DNA of 6,241 bases, taken from contig CALUZE010000081.1 of NCBI GenBank assembly GCA_944325235.1, forward strand, positions 1 through 6,241, read 5' to 3'. Below, piece after piece: positions 1 to 5,062 of this stretch (the stretch's first letter is position 1; each line of letters opens with the position of its first letter). The notes under the pieces were generated by a model, which saw only the letters and a list, made by a program, of their open reading frames with translations, was not told the DNA's origin and searched no databases. The position numbers were made by a program, and so were the translations under genes. The DNA is from an uncultured Elusimicrobiales bacterium. Lineage in GTDB: Bacteria; Elusimicrobiota; Elusimicrobia; Elusimicrobiales; Elusimicrobiaceae.

Positions 1-1
1 T

Positions 2-286
2 CCCAACTGTACTCTTTCAAGCAATCGGAAAGGATGGTACTGCTATAACAATTTTTTTCTGGAAATAAACTATGGCGATTATTCAAATTCCATTCGCTGG
101 TGCCCCGGGTTGGGGGATATCGGGTGTACAGACCCGGAAACGGGCGCCAGAAAAGAAACAATGCGCTTTGATATGATGCACCGGCATCAGTCAAAGCCAA
201 TGTACGAGGATGAGGCGGGAACGACGCGCTGCACGAATGGTTCTTGGCAATGCAAAGAAGTGCTGAAAGTTTTAAATCCGTCCTAA
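2..286 (+). CDS. C-terminal fragment of a cysteine-rich, probably exported protein (pilin-like?), start outside window
   Basis: An uninterrupted frame enters from the left edge and ends at TAA 284-286, giving 94 residues without an N-terminus. I do not recognise the family with certainty. The fragment has six cysteines, in the contexts NCT, WYCYN, RWCPG, IGCTD, TRCTN and WQCKE, and many aromatic and small polar residues. This composition suggests disulphide bonding outside the cytoplasm. The pattern C-T-N-G-x-W-x-C near the C-terminus and the SNxxRWCP-type segment recall C-terminal domains of type IV pilin-like proteins of Elusimicrobiota; this is from memory and unproven. Hand counting gives about 42% GC over the first 120 bases, visibly lower than the neighbouring genes. 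The frame is accepted as real because it runs to the edge, stops 22 nt before a strong terminator on the same strand, and reads as a compositionally protein-like sequence. The opposite strand offers nothing better. Any N-terminal prepilin helix or signal peptide would lie upstream of the window. Confidence 0.72.
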   Translation, partial: PNCTLSSNRKGWYCYNNFFLEINYGDYSNSIRWCPGLGDIGCTDPETGARKETMRFDMMHRHQSKPMYEDEAGTTRCTNGSWQCKEVLKVLNPS

Positions 287-308
287 CGGCAGAGGTGGAT
301 TTGCCCAT

Positions 309-344
309 AAAAAACCCGGTTCCCAAACGGAAACCGGGTTTTTT
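309..344. terminator. Bidirectional intrinsic terminator between converging genes
   Basis: The arms at 309-323 and 329-344 pair over 15 positions: six A-T pairs, then CCCGG/CCGGG, TT/AA and CC/GG. There is one bulged A at 331 and a five-base loop (324-328). The right arm ends in six T (339-344) and the left arm begins with six A (309-314), so a U-tract follows the GC stem in both directions. It lies 22 nt after the stop of the rightward cysteine-rich gene and 15 nt past the stop of the leftward DUF167 gene, and probably ends both transcripts. Confidence 0.9.
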
Positions 345-359
345 GTCGGAAGCAAAATC

Positions 360-626
360 CTACGGAATAGAATCCATAATCTTGCGCAGTTCTTCTTCGC
401 TTTTGTCGCGCACTTCTACGGTTTTTTCTTTCCCTTTGGCCCCTTTCACGATGATAATGCTGTCTTCATGCACGTTAAAAAAGTCCGCCAAGAACGTTTT
501 CATAATGGCGTTGGCGGCGTCGTCATCCACTTTTTTGTTTTTGATTTTGACGCGCAGCACACTGCCGATGCGGCTAATCACTTCGTTACGGCCCGCCGTG
601 GGGATTAATCGGACTTTTATAATCAT
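360..626 (-). CDS. yggU: DUF167 / YggU family protein
   Basis: Small cytoplasmic protein of 88 residues, close to the usual 75-100 of the DUF167 (YggU) family. Visible family features are the N-terminal beta strand IIKVRLIPTAGRNEV (about residues 2-16) and the segment with KVDDDAANAIMKTFLADFF (about 32-50), which matches the family's VDGKANEALxxFLA region. The KGAKGKEKTVEV strand (about 61-72) corresponds to the family's GxxSRxKxVxI motif. The molecular function of the family is unknown. The start is fixed by a GGAGGG ribosome binding site just upstream (630-635 on the plus strand) and by a 4-bp ATGA overlap with the stop of yggS, so the two genes are very likely co-transcribed and translationally coupled. 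yggS and yggU are neighbours in many bacteria, with yggT often between them; yggT is absent here. Transcription should end at the shared terminator at 309-344. Confidence 0.88.
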   Translation of the reverse strand: MIIKVRLIPTAGRNEVISRIGSVLRVKIKNKKVDDDAANAIMKTFLADFFNVHEDSIIIVKGAKGKEKTVEVRDKSEEELRKIMDSIP

Positions 627-1327
627 AAACCCTCCAAATGTTCAGCAAACAATTTGCTGCCTATTCTGGGCAGGGAAGAACCTTCTTCCACTGCTATTTC
701 AAAATCTTCGCTCATCCCCAGGGAAAGGTATCTTTCCTCCCCGGTGGGGAAATCCGCGTCAAACGCCCGTTTTACGGTGCCAAACAGGTTCCGCAGTTCT
801 TGCTGCGGGGCGCCCTGCGGCGCAATGGCCATATAGCCGCATACTTTCAGCCCGGGCAAGGCTTTCAGTTCCCGCGCCAGTTGGCGCGCTTGTTCCAGCG
901 GCAGGCCGGATTGGGTTTCCCGGTCCGTCAGCTTTACCTGCACCAGCACCCGTATGGTTTTGCCCGCCGGTACGGCCTTGGATAACGCTTGCGCCGTTTG
1001 CAAATTATCCAGCGAGTCCACAAAATCAAATAGCTGCGCGGCTTTGGCGGCTTTATTTTTTTGCAAATGTCCGATGAAGTGTTTTACCGTGTGAAACGAT
1101 GCAAAAACCGGGCTGGTCCAGCGCGCCAGGGCCTGCTGCACGCGCGATTCGCCCACGTGCTTGATGAGCCCTTTTTGTAAAAGTGTTAAAACGTCTTGGT
1201 CTTGGGCGTATTTGGTAACGGCCAACAGGGTGATTTCCTTCAGGTCCCGCCCGCTTTTGGCGCACGCGGCTGCCAGTGCGGCTTGCACGTCCTGCCAGTT
1301 TTTAACGAGCGTTTCTTCCCGGTTCAT
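623..1327 (-). CDS. yggS: YggS/PROSC-family pyridoxal phosphate-binding protein (PLP homeostasis)
   Basis: Cytoplasmic fold-type III PLP protein with no known enzymatic activity; the family (YggS, PLPBP) buffers pyridoxal 5'-phosphate and affects amino-acid and vitamin B6 homeostasis. The 234-residue length is typical. Diagnostic segments are LLAVTKY with the expected Schiff-base lysine at K39, GESRVQ at 59-64 (family GENRVQE), HFIGHLQKNK at 83-92, GMSEDFEIAVEEGS at 204-217 and RIGSKLF at 221-227, the last two lining the PLP phosphate site in characterised homologues. The ATG at 1325-1327 begins the conserved N-terminal helix. A short G-rich sequence (AGGGG) lies 5 nt upstream of it, within a predicted 10-nt leader. 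It is the first gene of a leftward pair, overlapping the DUF167 gene by 4 bp. The family assignment is secure; the physiological role here is inferred from homologues. Confidence 0.95.
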   Translation of the reverse strand: MNREETLVKNWQDVQAALAAACAKSGRDLKEITLLAVTKYAQDQDVLTLLQKGLIKHVGESRVQQALARWTSPVFASFHTVKHFIGHLQKNKAAKAAQLFDFVDSLDNLQTAQALSKAVPAGKTIRVLVQVKLTDRETQSGLPLEQARQLARELKALPGLKVCGYMAIAPQGAPQQELRNLFGTVKRAFDADFPTGEERYLSLGMSEDFEIAVEEGSSLPRIGSKLFAEHLEGL

Positions 1328-1336
1328 AAAAACCCC

Positions 1337-1366
1337 TTGACATATTATATCAAAATATACTTTAAT
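1337..1366 (+). promoter_or_regulatory. Possible rightward promoter upstream of the MFS operon
   Basis: The plus strand has a perfect TTGACA at 1337-1342 and TTTAAT at 1361-1366 with an 18-bp spacer. A TATACT at 1356-1361 overlaps it but is too close to this -35. If used, it would give a leader of about 66 nt before the MFS gene, containing the imperfect hairpin at 1391-1412. It interleaves with the leftward yggS promoter, so the two would compete. It is an alternative to the start-proximal -10 at 1425-1430. Confidence 0.4.
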
Positions 1367-1373
1367 TAACCAA
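1344..1373 (-). promoter_or_regulatory. Predicted sigma70-type promoter for yggS-yggU
   Basis: On the minus strand a perfect TATAAT lies at 1344-1349 and TTGGTT at 1368-1373, with an 18-bp spacer. The predicted start near 1337 would leave a 10-nt leader, AGGGGTTTTT, before the yggS ATG. The -10 is perfect, but the -35 is only partly consensus and the region is AT-rich, so chance matches are possible. Confidence 0.6.
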
Positions 1374-1390
1374 TTTTTCTCCTATATCCG

Positions 1391-1412
1391 CCGAGGGAGC
1401 TTTCGCCCGCGG
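1391..1412. repeat. Imperfect inverted repeat, possible operator or leader hairpin
   Basis: CCG-A-GGG at 1391-1397 pairs with CCC-G-CGG at 1406-1412, giving six GC pairs around one mismatch with an 8-base loop. It is the only GC-rich block in an otherwise AT-rich divergent intergenic region. It sits where the -35 region of the start-proximal MFS promoter would be. It could be a repressor site or an RNA hairpin, but the repeat is short and may be accidental. Confidence 0.3.
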
Positions 1413-1424
1413 GGCCAGATTTAC

Positions 1425-1438
1425 TACAATATACCTAT
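1425..1438 (+). promoter_or_regulatory. Start-proximal -10 element (TACAAT) of the MFS gene, possibly leaderless
   Basis: TACAAT at 1425-1430 ends 8 nt before the ATG at 1439, so transcription would begin at or within about 2 nt of the start codon. The -35 position at 17-bp spacing (1402-1407, TTCGCC) is weak. There is no purine-rich ribosome binding site in the 20 nt before the ATG, which favours a leaderless start. The arrangement closely resembles that upstream of era. Confidence 0.45.
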
Positions 1439-2683
1439 ATGCAAGCAGATACCCGCCGCGGAATGATTATCATCGCCATAGCCAACGGCTTATTGCTGTT
1501 TGGGTATGGGCTTTCGCTTCCGTTTTTTACCATTTATTTAATTACCCAGCGCGGGCTGACCTCTGCCATGGCCGGGCTGGTGATTGCCCTGGCGGGGCTG
1601 TCGCGCTGTGTGTCCAGCGCCATCAGCGGCGAACTGGCCGACGTGTTCGGCCGCAAGACCGTGATGGTGTGGGGATTGTTTTCGCAGATTGTAGCGATGT
1701 TTGCCCTGGGCCTGTGCATTGAGCTTAAAGTGCAGGTGGGCTGGATGCTGACGTGCTACTTTTTAACCACGTTTTTGGGCGCTTTTTTCCGCCCGGCTTC
1801 CAACGCGTGGGTGACGGATAACACCACCTCCAAAAACCGCGTGGAAGCGTTCGGCATTATCCGCATCGGGCTCAACATCGGCTGGGCGCTGGGGCCGGCC
1901 GCAGGCGGTTTTTTGGTGCGCTATTCGTACAGTATGGCGTTTTATTTTACGGCGCTGTTGTACGCGGTGACCATTCTGTATTTGCAGCGCCAGGTGCAGG
2001 ACAGCCACGCCCCCTGCAAATCCCGCAAGCCGAGTTTTGTGTCCACCCTGCTTTCGCTAAAGGACACGCGCCTGGCCAAAATTTGTTTTTACGTAGTGGT
2101 GATTACGGCCGTAAACTCCCAGCTGGTGGTGGGTTTATCCATCCACTGCAAGCAGTACCTGCATATGCCGGAATACTACATCGGCTGGTTTTTTACGATT
2201 AACGGCCTGGTGGTGGTGTTCCTGCAATACTGGGCCACCCGGCTGATGGCCAAAATGCGCCTGTCGGCCGCGATGTTTTTGGGGTGCGCGCTGTATGCGG
2301 TGGGGTTCGGGTCGGTCGGATTTTTTGACAGTTTTACGCTGATTGCGTTTGGCGTATTTTTGGCCGGGTTGGGCGAATTAATCGTATCGCCCGGCGAGCA
2401 GACGCTGGTGTCCAACATCGCCTCGCGCGAAACCCGCGGGCGGTATTTGGGCATGCTGATGGTGTTTTACAATTTGGGTTCCGCCACCGGATTTTTTGGC
2501 GCCGGCCTGCTGAGCGACTATGTGGCCCCGCACTATCTGCCCGGCCCGTGGCTGATTGTGGGCGCGGCCGCACTGTTGGCCGGGTGGGGTTTCTGGCGGA
2601 TGCGCCGCAGCCTTACGGACGCCGAGGACGGCAAAACCAACGTGCCCGTGCCGATTAAAAAAGATACAATCACTTTAAACTAA
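1439..2683 (+). CDS. Major facilitator superfamily transporter, drug-efflux (DHA1-like) type
   Basis: Inner-membrane secondary transporter of 414 residues with about 12 hydrophobic segments (first about 8-33, last about 370-388) and a polar central loop around 185-212, the usual 6+6 MFS layout. The first-half loop motif A is clear at 64-73 (GELADVFGRK). A motif-C-like segment, RIGLNIGWALGPAAGG, lies at 142-157. The second half has GELIVSPGEQ (312-321) and the ETRGRYLGM segment (331-339), as in MdtH-like exporters. The substrate cannot be read from sequence; proton-driven export of a small molecule is the family expectation. The C-terminus ends in a short hydrophilic tail (about 389-414). ATG 1439 is preferred over the internal Met9 because of the -10 box placed just before it, although no Shine-Dalgarno is present. 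It is the first gene of a four-gene rightward operon, 18 nt from the next gene. Confidence 0.88.
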   Translation: MQADTRRGMIIIAIANGLLLFGYGLSLPFFTIYLITQRGLTSAMAGLVIALAGLSRCVSSAISGELADVFGRKTVMVWGLFSQIVAMFALGLCIELKVQVGWMLTCYFLTTFLGAFFRPASNAWVTDNTTSKNRVEAFGIIRIGLNIGWALGPAAGGFLVRYSYSMAFYFTALLYAVTILYLQRQVQDSHAPCKSRKPSFVSTLLSLKDTRLAKICFYVVVITAVNSQLVVGLSIHCKQYLHMPEYYIGWFFTINGLVVVFLQYWATRLMAKMRLSAAMFLGCALYAVGFGSVGFFDSFTLIAFGVFLAGLGELIVSPGEQTLVSNIASRETRGRYLGMLMVFYNLGSATGFFGAGLLSDYVAPHYLPGPWLIVGAAALLAGWGFWRMRRSLTDAEDGKTNVPVPIKKDTITLN

Positions 2684-2688
2684 TGGTT

Positions 2689-2694
2689 CAGGAG
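2689..2694 (+). promoter_or_regulatory. Strong ribosome binding site (CAGGAG) of the 72-residue membrane protein gene
   Basis: CAGGAG lies in the 18-nt gap after the MFS stop and 7 nt before ATG 2702. It supports both the reality of the small gene and the choice of its start. Confidence 0.8.
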
Positions 2695-2701
2695 TTTTAT
2701 T

Positions 2702-2920
2702 ATGAGAGGAATCGTATTTGCCGTATTGACGTTGCTGGTAGGCGCTTTATTAGGCCTGGGGCTTGAAAAGCTGGCTTCTTTCCTGCCCGTGCAGTTGGAC
2801 CAAGCCTTAACCCGCGTGTATACGATTGGCATCCACCCGCTGGCTTTGCGCGTGAGCATTTGCGGCGCCATCGGGCTGGTGCTGGGGTATATTATCATCT
2901 CCAAGTTCGTACGGAAATAA
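2702..2920 (+). CDS. Small two-helix membrane protein, DUF4321-like
   Basis: A 72-residue protein with two hydrophobic segments: about residues 3-20 (LLVGALLGLGLEKL-type start) and about 50-67 (ICGAIGLVLGYIIIS). It ends in a basic tail, KFVRK. The order is a glycine-rich first helix followed by an LP segment, then a conserved-looking loop with IGIHPLALRVSI before the second helix. This matches my memory of DUF4321, a short membrane family of unknown function often encoded beside maf in Firmicutes. The domain match is not computed here, so treat it as likely rather than certain. The gene is real: it has a good ribosome binding site, lies 18 nt after the transporter and ends 1 nt before maf. 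Its position suggests co-expression with Maf, but no function can be assigned. Confidence 0.8.
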   Translation: MRGIVFAVLTLLVGALLGLGLEKLASFLPVQLDQALTRVYTIGIHPLALRVSICGAIGLVLGYIIISKFVRK

Positions 2921-2921
2921 T

Positions 2922-3479
2922 ATGCAATTAGTGTTGGCTTCCAAATCCCCGCGGCGCATTGAACTGCTTAAAAGCCTGGGAATGAAGTTTGACATTATCC
3001 CGTCCCAAAACCCGGAGCGCAGCACCAAAAAACGCCCCGCGGCCCGCGTGACGGACCTGGCCATCCAAAAAGCCTTTGACGTGGCCCGCAAATATCCGGG
3101 GGCGGTGGTCATCGGCGCGGATACGCTGGTGTATTGCAAAGGGGAAATTATCGGCAAGCCCAAAGACAAGGCCGACGCACTGCGCATTTTAAAAAAGTTA
3201 AACGGCTCGTGGCAGTCGGTCTACACGGGCGTGTGCGTGATGCAGCTGGACGGGCAAAAAATGCTTTTCGGGCACGATGTTTCCAAGTGCAAGGCAAGAA
3301 CTTTGTCCGAAGAAGAACTGGAGCATATGGCCGGCAAACATATGGATAAAGCCGGCGCCTACGCCGTGCAGGATAACGACGATAAATTTATTGAACGCAT
3401 TGTCGGCAGCCGCACGAATGTGGTGGGGTTTCCGGTGGAATTTTTCCAAAAATTATTTAAGGAGTTTTTAGCGTTATGA
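2922..3479 (+). CDS. maf: Maf-family nucleoside triphosphate pyrophosphatase (YhdE-like, dTTP/UTP type)
   Basis: Cytoplasmic hydrolase that converts non-canonical or excess nucleoside triphosphates to the monophosphate and pyrophosphate; the YhdE branch prefers dTTP, UTP and modified pyrimidines. At 185 residues it has the normal length. Family motifs are LASKSPRR (5-12), GADTLV with the expected catalytic aspartate D67 (65-70), GKPKD (79-83), SVYTGVCV (near 98-105), KAGAYAVQD (near 143-151) and GSRTNVVGFP near the C-terminus. The NVVGFP ending fits the YhdE rather than the YceF branch; specificity is an inference. The ATG is 1 nt after the stop of the small membrane-protein gene and has only a weak GGA upstream, so it probably relies on translational coupling. 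Its TGA overlaps the trxB ATG by 4 bp. Confidence 0.94.
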   Translation: MQLVLASKSPRRIELLKSLGMKFDIIPSQNPERSTKKRPAARVTDLAIQKAFDVARKYPGAVVIGADTLVYCKGEIIGKPKDKADALRILKKLNGSWQSVYTGVCVMQLDGQKMLFGHDVSKCKARTLSEEELEHMAGKHMDKAGAYAVQDNDDKFIERIVGSRTNVVGFPVEFFQKLFKEFLAL

Positions 3480-4402
3480 TTGAAACGGATTTAGTGGTTA
3501 TCGGGGCCGGCCCCGCCGGCTGCAGCGCCGCCATTTACGCGGTGCGCGCGGGGATTAAAACCGTGATTGCCGGGGGTTCCGTGCCCGGCGGGCAATTGCT
3601 GCAAACGAGCGATATAGAAAATTACGCCGGCTTTGTGGACCCGGTGGGCGGCTTTGAACTGATGGACGCCATGCACAAACAGTGCAAACGGCTGGGGGTG
3701 GAATTTACGTCGGACGAAATTGTCAAATTGGAAGGGGAAAAAACGCCCTTCACGTTGACGTGCGCGGACGGCAAACAATACAAGGCCGCCAGCGTGATTA
3801 TCGCCACCGGCGCCAAGGCGCGCTGGCTGGGCCTAGCGGAAGAAGAAAAATTTAAAGGCCGCGGCTTATCCGCCTGTGCCACGTGCGACGGATTTTTTAT
3901 GCGCGGCAAAAAAGTGTGCATTGTGGGCGGCGGCAACACCGCGTTTGAGGACGCGCTGTTTTTGGCGCAGTTCTGCCCGCAGGTCAATTTAATCCACCGC
4001 CGCGACGCGTTCCGCGCCGACCAGGTGACCGTGGAAAAAGCCAAACAGACGCCCAACATCAAGCTGGTGCTAAACAGCGTGCCCGTCAAAATTTTGGGCT
4101 CCGACGCGGTGGAAGGCGTGCGTGTGAAAAATGTGAAAACCGGTGAGGAAAGCGATATCGCCTGTTCGGGCTTGTTTGTGGCAGTGGGCGCCGTGCCGCA
4201 GACGGAATTTTTGAAAGACTCGCTGGTGGCGCTGTCGGACAGCGGGCTGGTGTTGGCCGACGACCGCACCCATACCACGATTGAAGGCATTTTTGCCGCG
4301 GGCGATTGTGCGGACAAACACTACCGCCAGGCGATTATCGCCGCAGGGTCGGGCGCCAAAGCCGGCATAGAAGCCGCCGCGTTTGTGAACTTACACCGTT
4401 AA
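3476..4402 (+). CDS. trxB: Thioredoxin-disulfide reductase
   Basis: FAD- and NADPH-dependent cytoplasmic flavoprotein that reduces thioredoxin. At 308 residues it is the normal size of the low-molecular-weight class. The FAD-binding Rossmann motif GAGPAG is at 10-15 and the GGQLLQTSDIENYAGF region at 38-53. The redox-active pair is C134-x-x-C137 in CATCDGFF. The NADPH domain has GGGNTAFEDA (151-160) and HRRDAFRA (174-181), whose arginines normally contact the 2'-phosphate. The FAD-closing segment GIFAAGDCAD lies near 273-282 and is followed by YRQAIIAAGSG. All key residues are present. It begins inside maf (ATGA overlap) with an AAGGAG site at 3459-3464, 11 nt before the ATG, and closes the four-gene operon. 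No thioredoxin gene is visible, so the partner must be encoded elsewhere. Confidence 0.96.
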   Translation: MIETDLVVIGAGPAGCSAAIYAVRAGIKTVIAGGSVPGGQLLQTSDIENYAGFVDPVGGFELMDAMHKQCKRLGVEFTSDEIVKLEGEKTPFTLTCADGKQYKAASVIIATGAKARWLGLAEEEKFKGRGLSACATCDGFFMRGKKVCIVGGGNTAFEDALFLAQFCPQVNLIHRRDAFRADQVTVEKAKQTPNIKLVLNSVPVKILGSDAVEGVRVKNVKTGEESDIACSGLFVAVGAVPQTEFLKDSLVALSDSGLVLADDRTHTTIEGIFAAGDCADKHYRQAIIAAGSGAKAGIEAAAFVNLHR

Positions 4403-4406
4403 TAAC

Positions 4407-4430
4407 ACCCCGGCGGGGTAACCCTTTTAT
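4407..4430 (+). terminator. Weak terminator or attenuator candidate after trxB
   Basis: ACCCC (4407-4411) pairs with GGGGT (4415-4419) around a 3-base loop. A run of four T follows only after AACCC. The stem is short and the T-tract displaced, so termination would be inefficient and read-through into the flavin reductase gene is plausible. Confidence 0.3.
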
Positions 4431-4434
4431 CGGC

Positions 4435-4463
4435 TTGCCGGGAAAGAAAAGGATGATTATAAT
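4435..4463 (+). promoter_or_regulatory. Near-consensus sigma70-type promoter of the flavin reductase gene
   Basis: TTGCCG at 4435-4440, an exact 17-bp spacer and a perfect TATAAT at 4458-4463. The predicted start near 4470 leaves a leader of about 13 nt. That leader contains the ribosome binding site AGAGGA (4471-4476), 6 nt before ATG 4483. Confidence 0.75.
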
Positions 4464-4482
4464 AAAAAAGAGAGGATGCCAT

Positions 4483-4989
4483 ATGCAAAAAGTACCGTAC
4501 AATTTTAACGCGCAGAAAAACTTGGATATTCTTTCCAGGGGCGCTTTTTTAACGACGAAATCCGGCAATAAAATCAATACGATGGTAATCGGCTGGGGCA
4601 ACGTGGGCATTATGTGGCGGCTGCCTATTTTCAGTGCGATGGTGCGCCAGAACCGCTTTACGTATGACCTGCTTGAAAAATCGCACGAGTTTACGGTTAC
4701 CGTTCCGTACGTGGATTTGCCGCAGGCCATTGCCATTTGCGGCACGAAGTCCGGCCGGAATATGGACAAGCTGGCCGCCAGCGGCCTAAAAACCCGCAAA
4801 TCGCTGGCCATTGCCACCCCGGTGCTGGACGTGCCCGGTATGCATTTTGAATGCTCCGTGGTGTACAGCCGCCTGATGGGGAAAGACAACCTGAACAAAG
4901 CGCTTAACGAACTGTGGTACAACAAAGAACCGAACGATTACCATATGTTCTATTTCGGCGAAATTTTGGAAAGTTATATTACCGACTGA
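4483..4989 (+). CDS. Flavin reductase-like domain protein (FMN-binding split barrel)
   Basis: A 168-residue protein recognised as the flavin reductase-like family (flavoredoxin / FMN-binding split-barrel type) from overall pattern. GAFLTTKSGNKINTMVIGWG (about 20-39) is the first barrel strand pair of the family. The stretch about 41-58 (VGIMWRLPIFSAMVRQNR) corresponds to the FMN-contacting xPxxxVxVxxxR region. FTVTVP (70-75) follows, then the ICGTKSGRNMDKLAASGL segment (about 85-102). HFECSVVY (121-128) and the C-terminal HMFYFGEIL (154-162) are the usual later strands. Likely cofactor is FMN, with electrons from NAD(P)H or a partner protein; the physiological acceptor is unknown. An upstream in-frame extension to 4306 is rejected, since it would run through the end of trxB. 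ATG 4483 has a good AGAGGA site and its own promoter, so the gene can be expressed independently of the trxB operon. Confidence 0.85.
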   Translation: MQKVPYNFNAQKNLDILSRGAFLTTKSGNKINTMVIGWGNVGIMWRLPIFSAMVRQNRFTYDLLEKSHEFTVTVPYVDLPQAIAICGTKSGRNMDKLAASGLKTRKSLAIATPVLDVPGMHFECSVVYSRLMGKDNLNKALNELWYNKEPNDYHMFYFGEILESYITD

Positions 4990-5007
4990 TTTTTGCCCCG
5001 CTTTTGC

Positions 5008-5034
5008 AAAACCTCCCGCTTGGGAGGTTTTTTT
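5008..5034 (+). terminator. Intrinsic terminator of the flavin reductase gene
   Basis: A perfect 10-bp stem (5008-5017 with 5022-5031, AAAACCTCCC/GGGAGGTTTT), loop GCTT, and seven T at 5028-5034. It begins 19 nt after the stop. Only four A precede the GC stem, so for the converging leftward gene the U-tract is short; it may still act weakly in that direction, which has no other obvious terminator. Confidence 0.9.
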
Positions 5035-5062
5035 ATGCCCGTCCGTGGCAACGGGGCGGAGG

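Noticed and set aside
244..1077. Long plus-strand open frame (277 codons) opposite yggS and the DUF167 gene
   Set aside because: It is antisense to two confidently recognised genes, crosses the terminator at 309-344, has no domain pattern or ribosome binding site, and reads as a low-complexity shadow translation.
3622..4317. Minus-strand open frame of 231 codons opposite trxB
   Set aside because: It is a Ser/Thr/Pro-rich shadow of a complete thioredoxin reductase with all catalytic residues intact on the plus strand.
4409..4442. CCCGGC (4409-4414) with GCCGGG (4437-4442) as a riboswitch or long hairpin
   Set aside because: Only 6 bp pair across a 22-base loop and the right arm overlaps the -35 of a good promoter, so it does not resemble any riboswitch I know.
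4306..4482. N-terminal extension of the flavin reductase gene into trxB
   Set aside because: The extended part overlaps the trxB 3' end in another frame and the promoter at 4435-4463. The family domain and a good ribosome binding site both begin at ATG 4483.
4335..4925. Minus-strand open frame of 196 codons opposite the flavin reductase gene
   Set aside because: It is antisense to a recognised gene and its promoter, with no recognisable motif; the hydrophobic stretch arises from the AT-rich leader read backwards.
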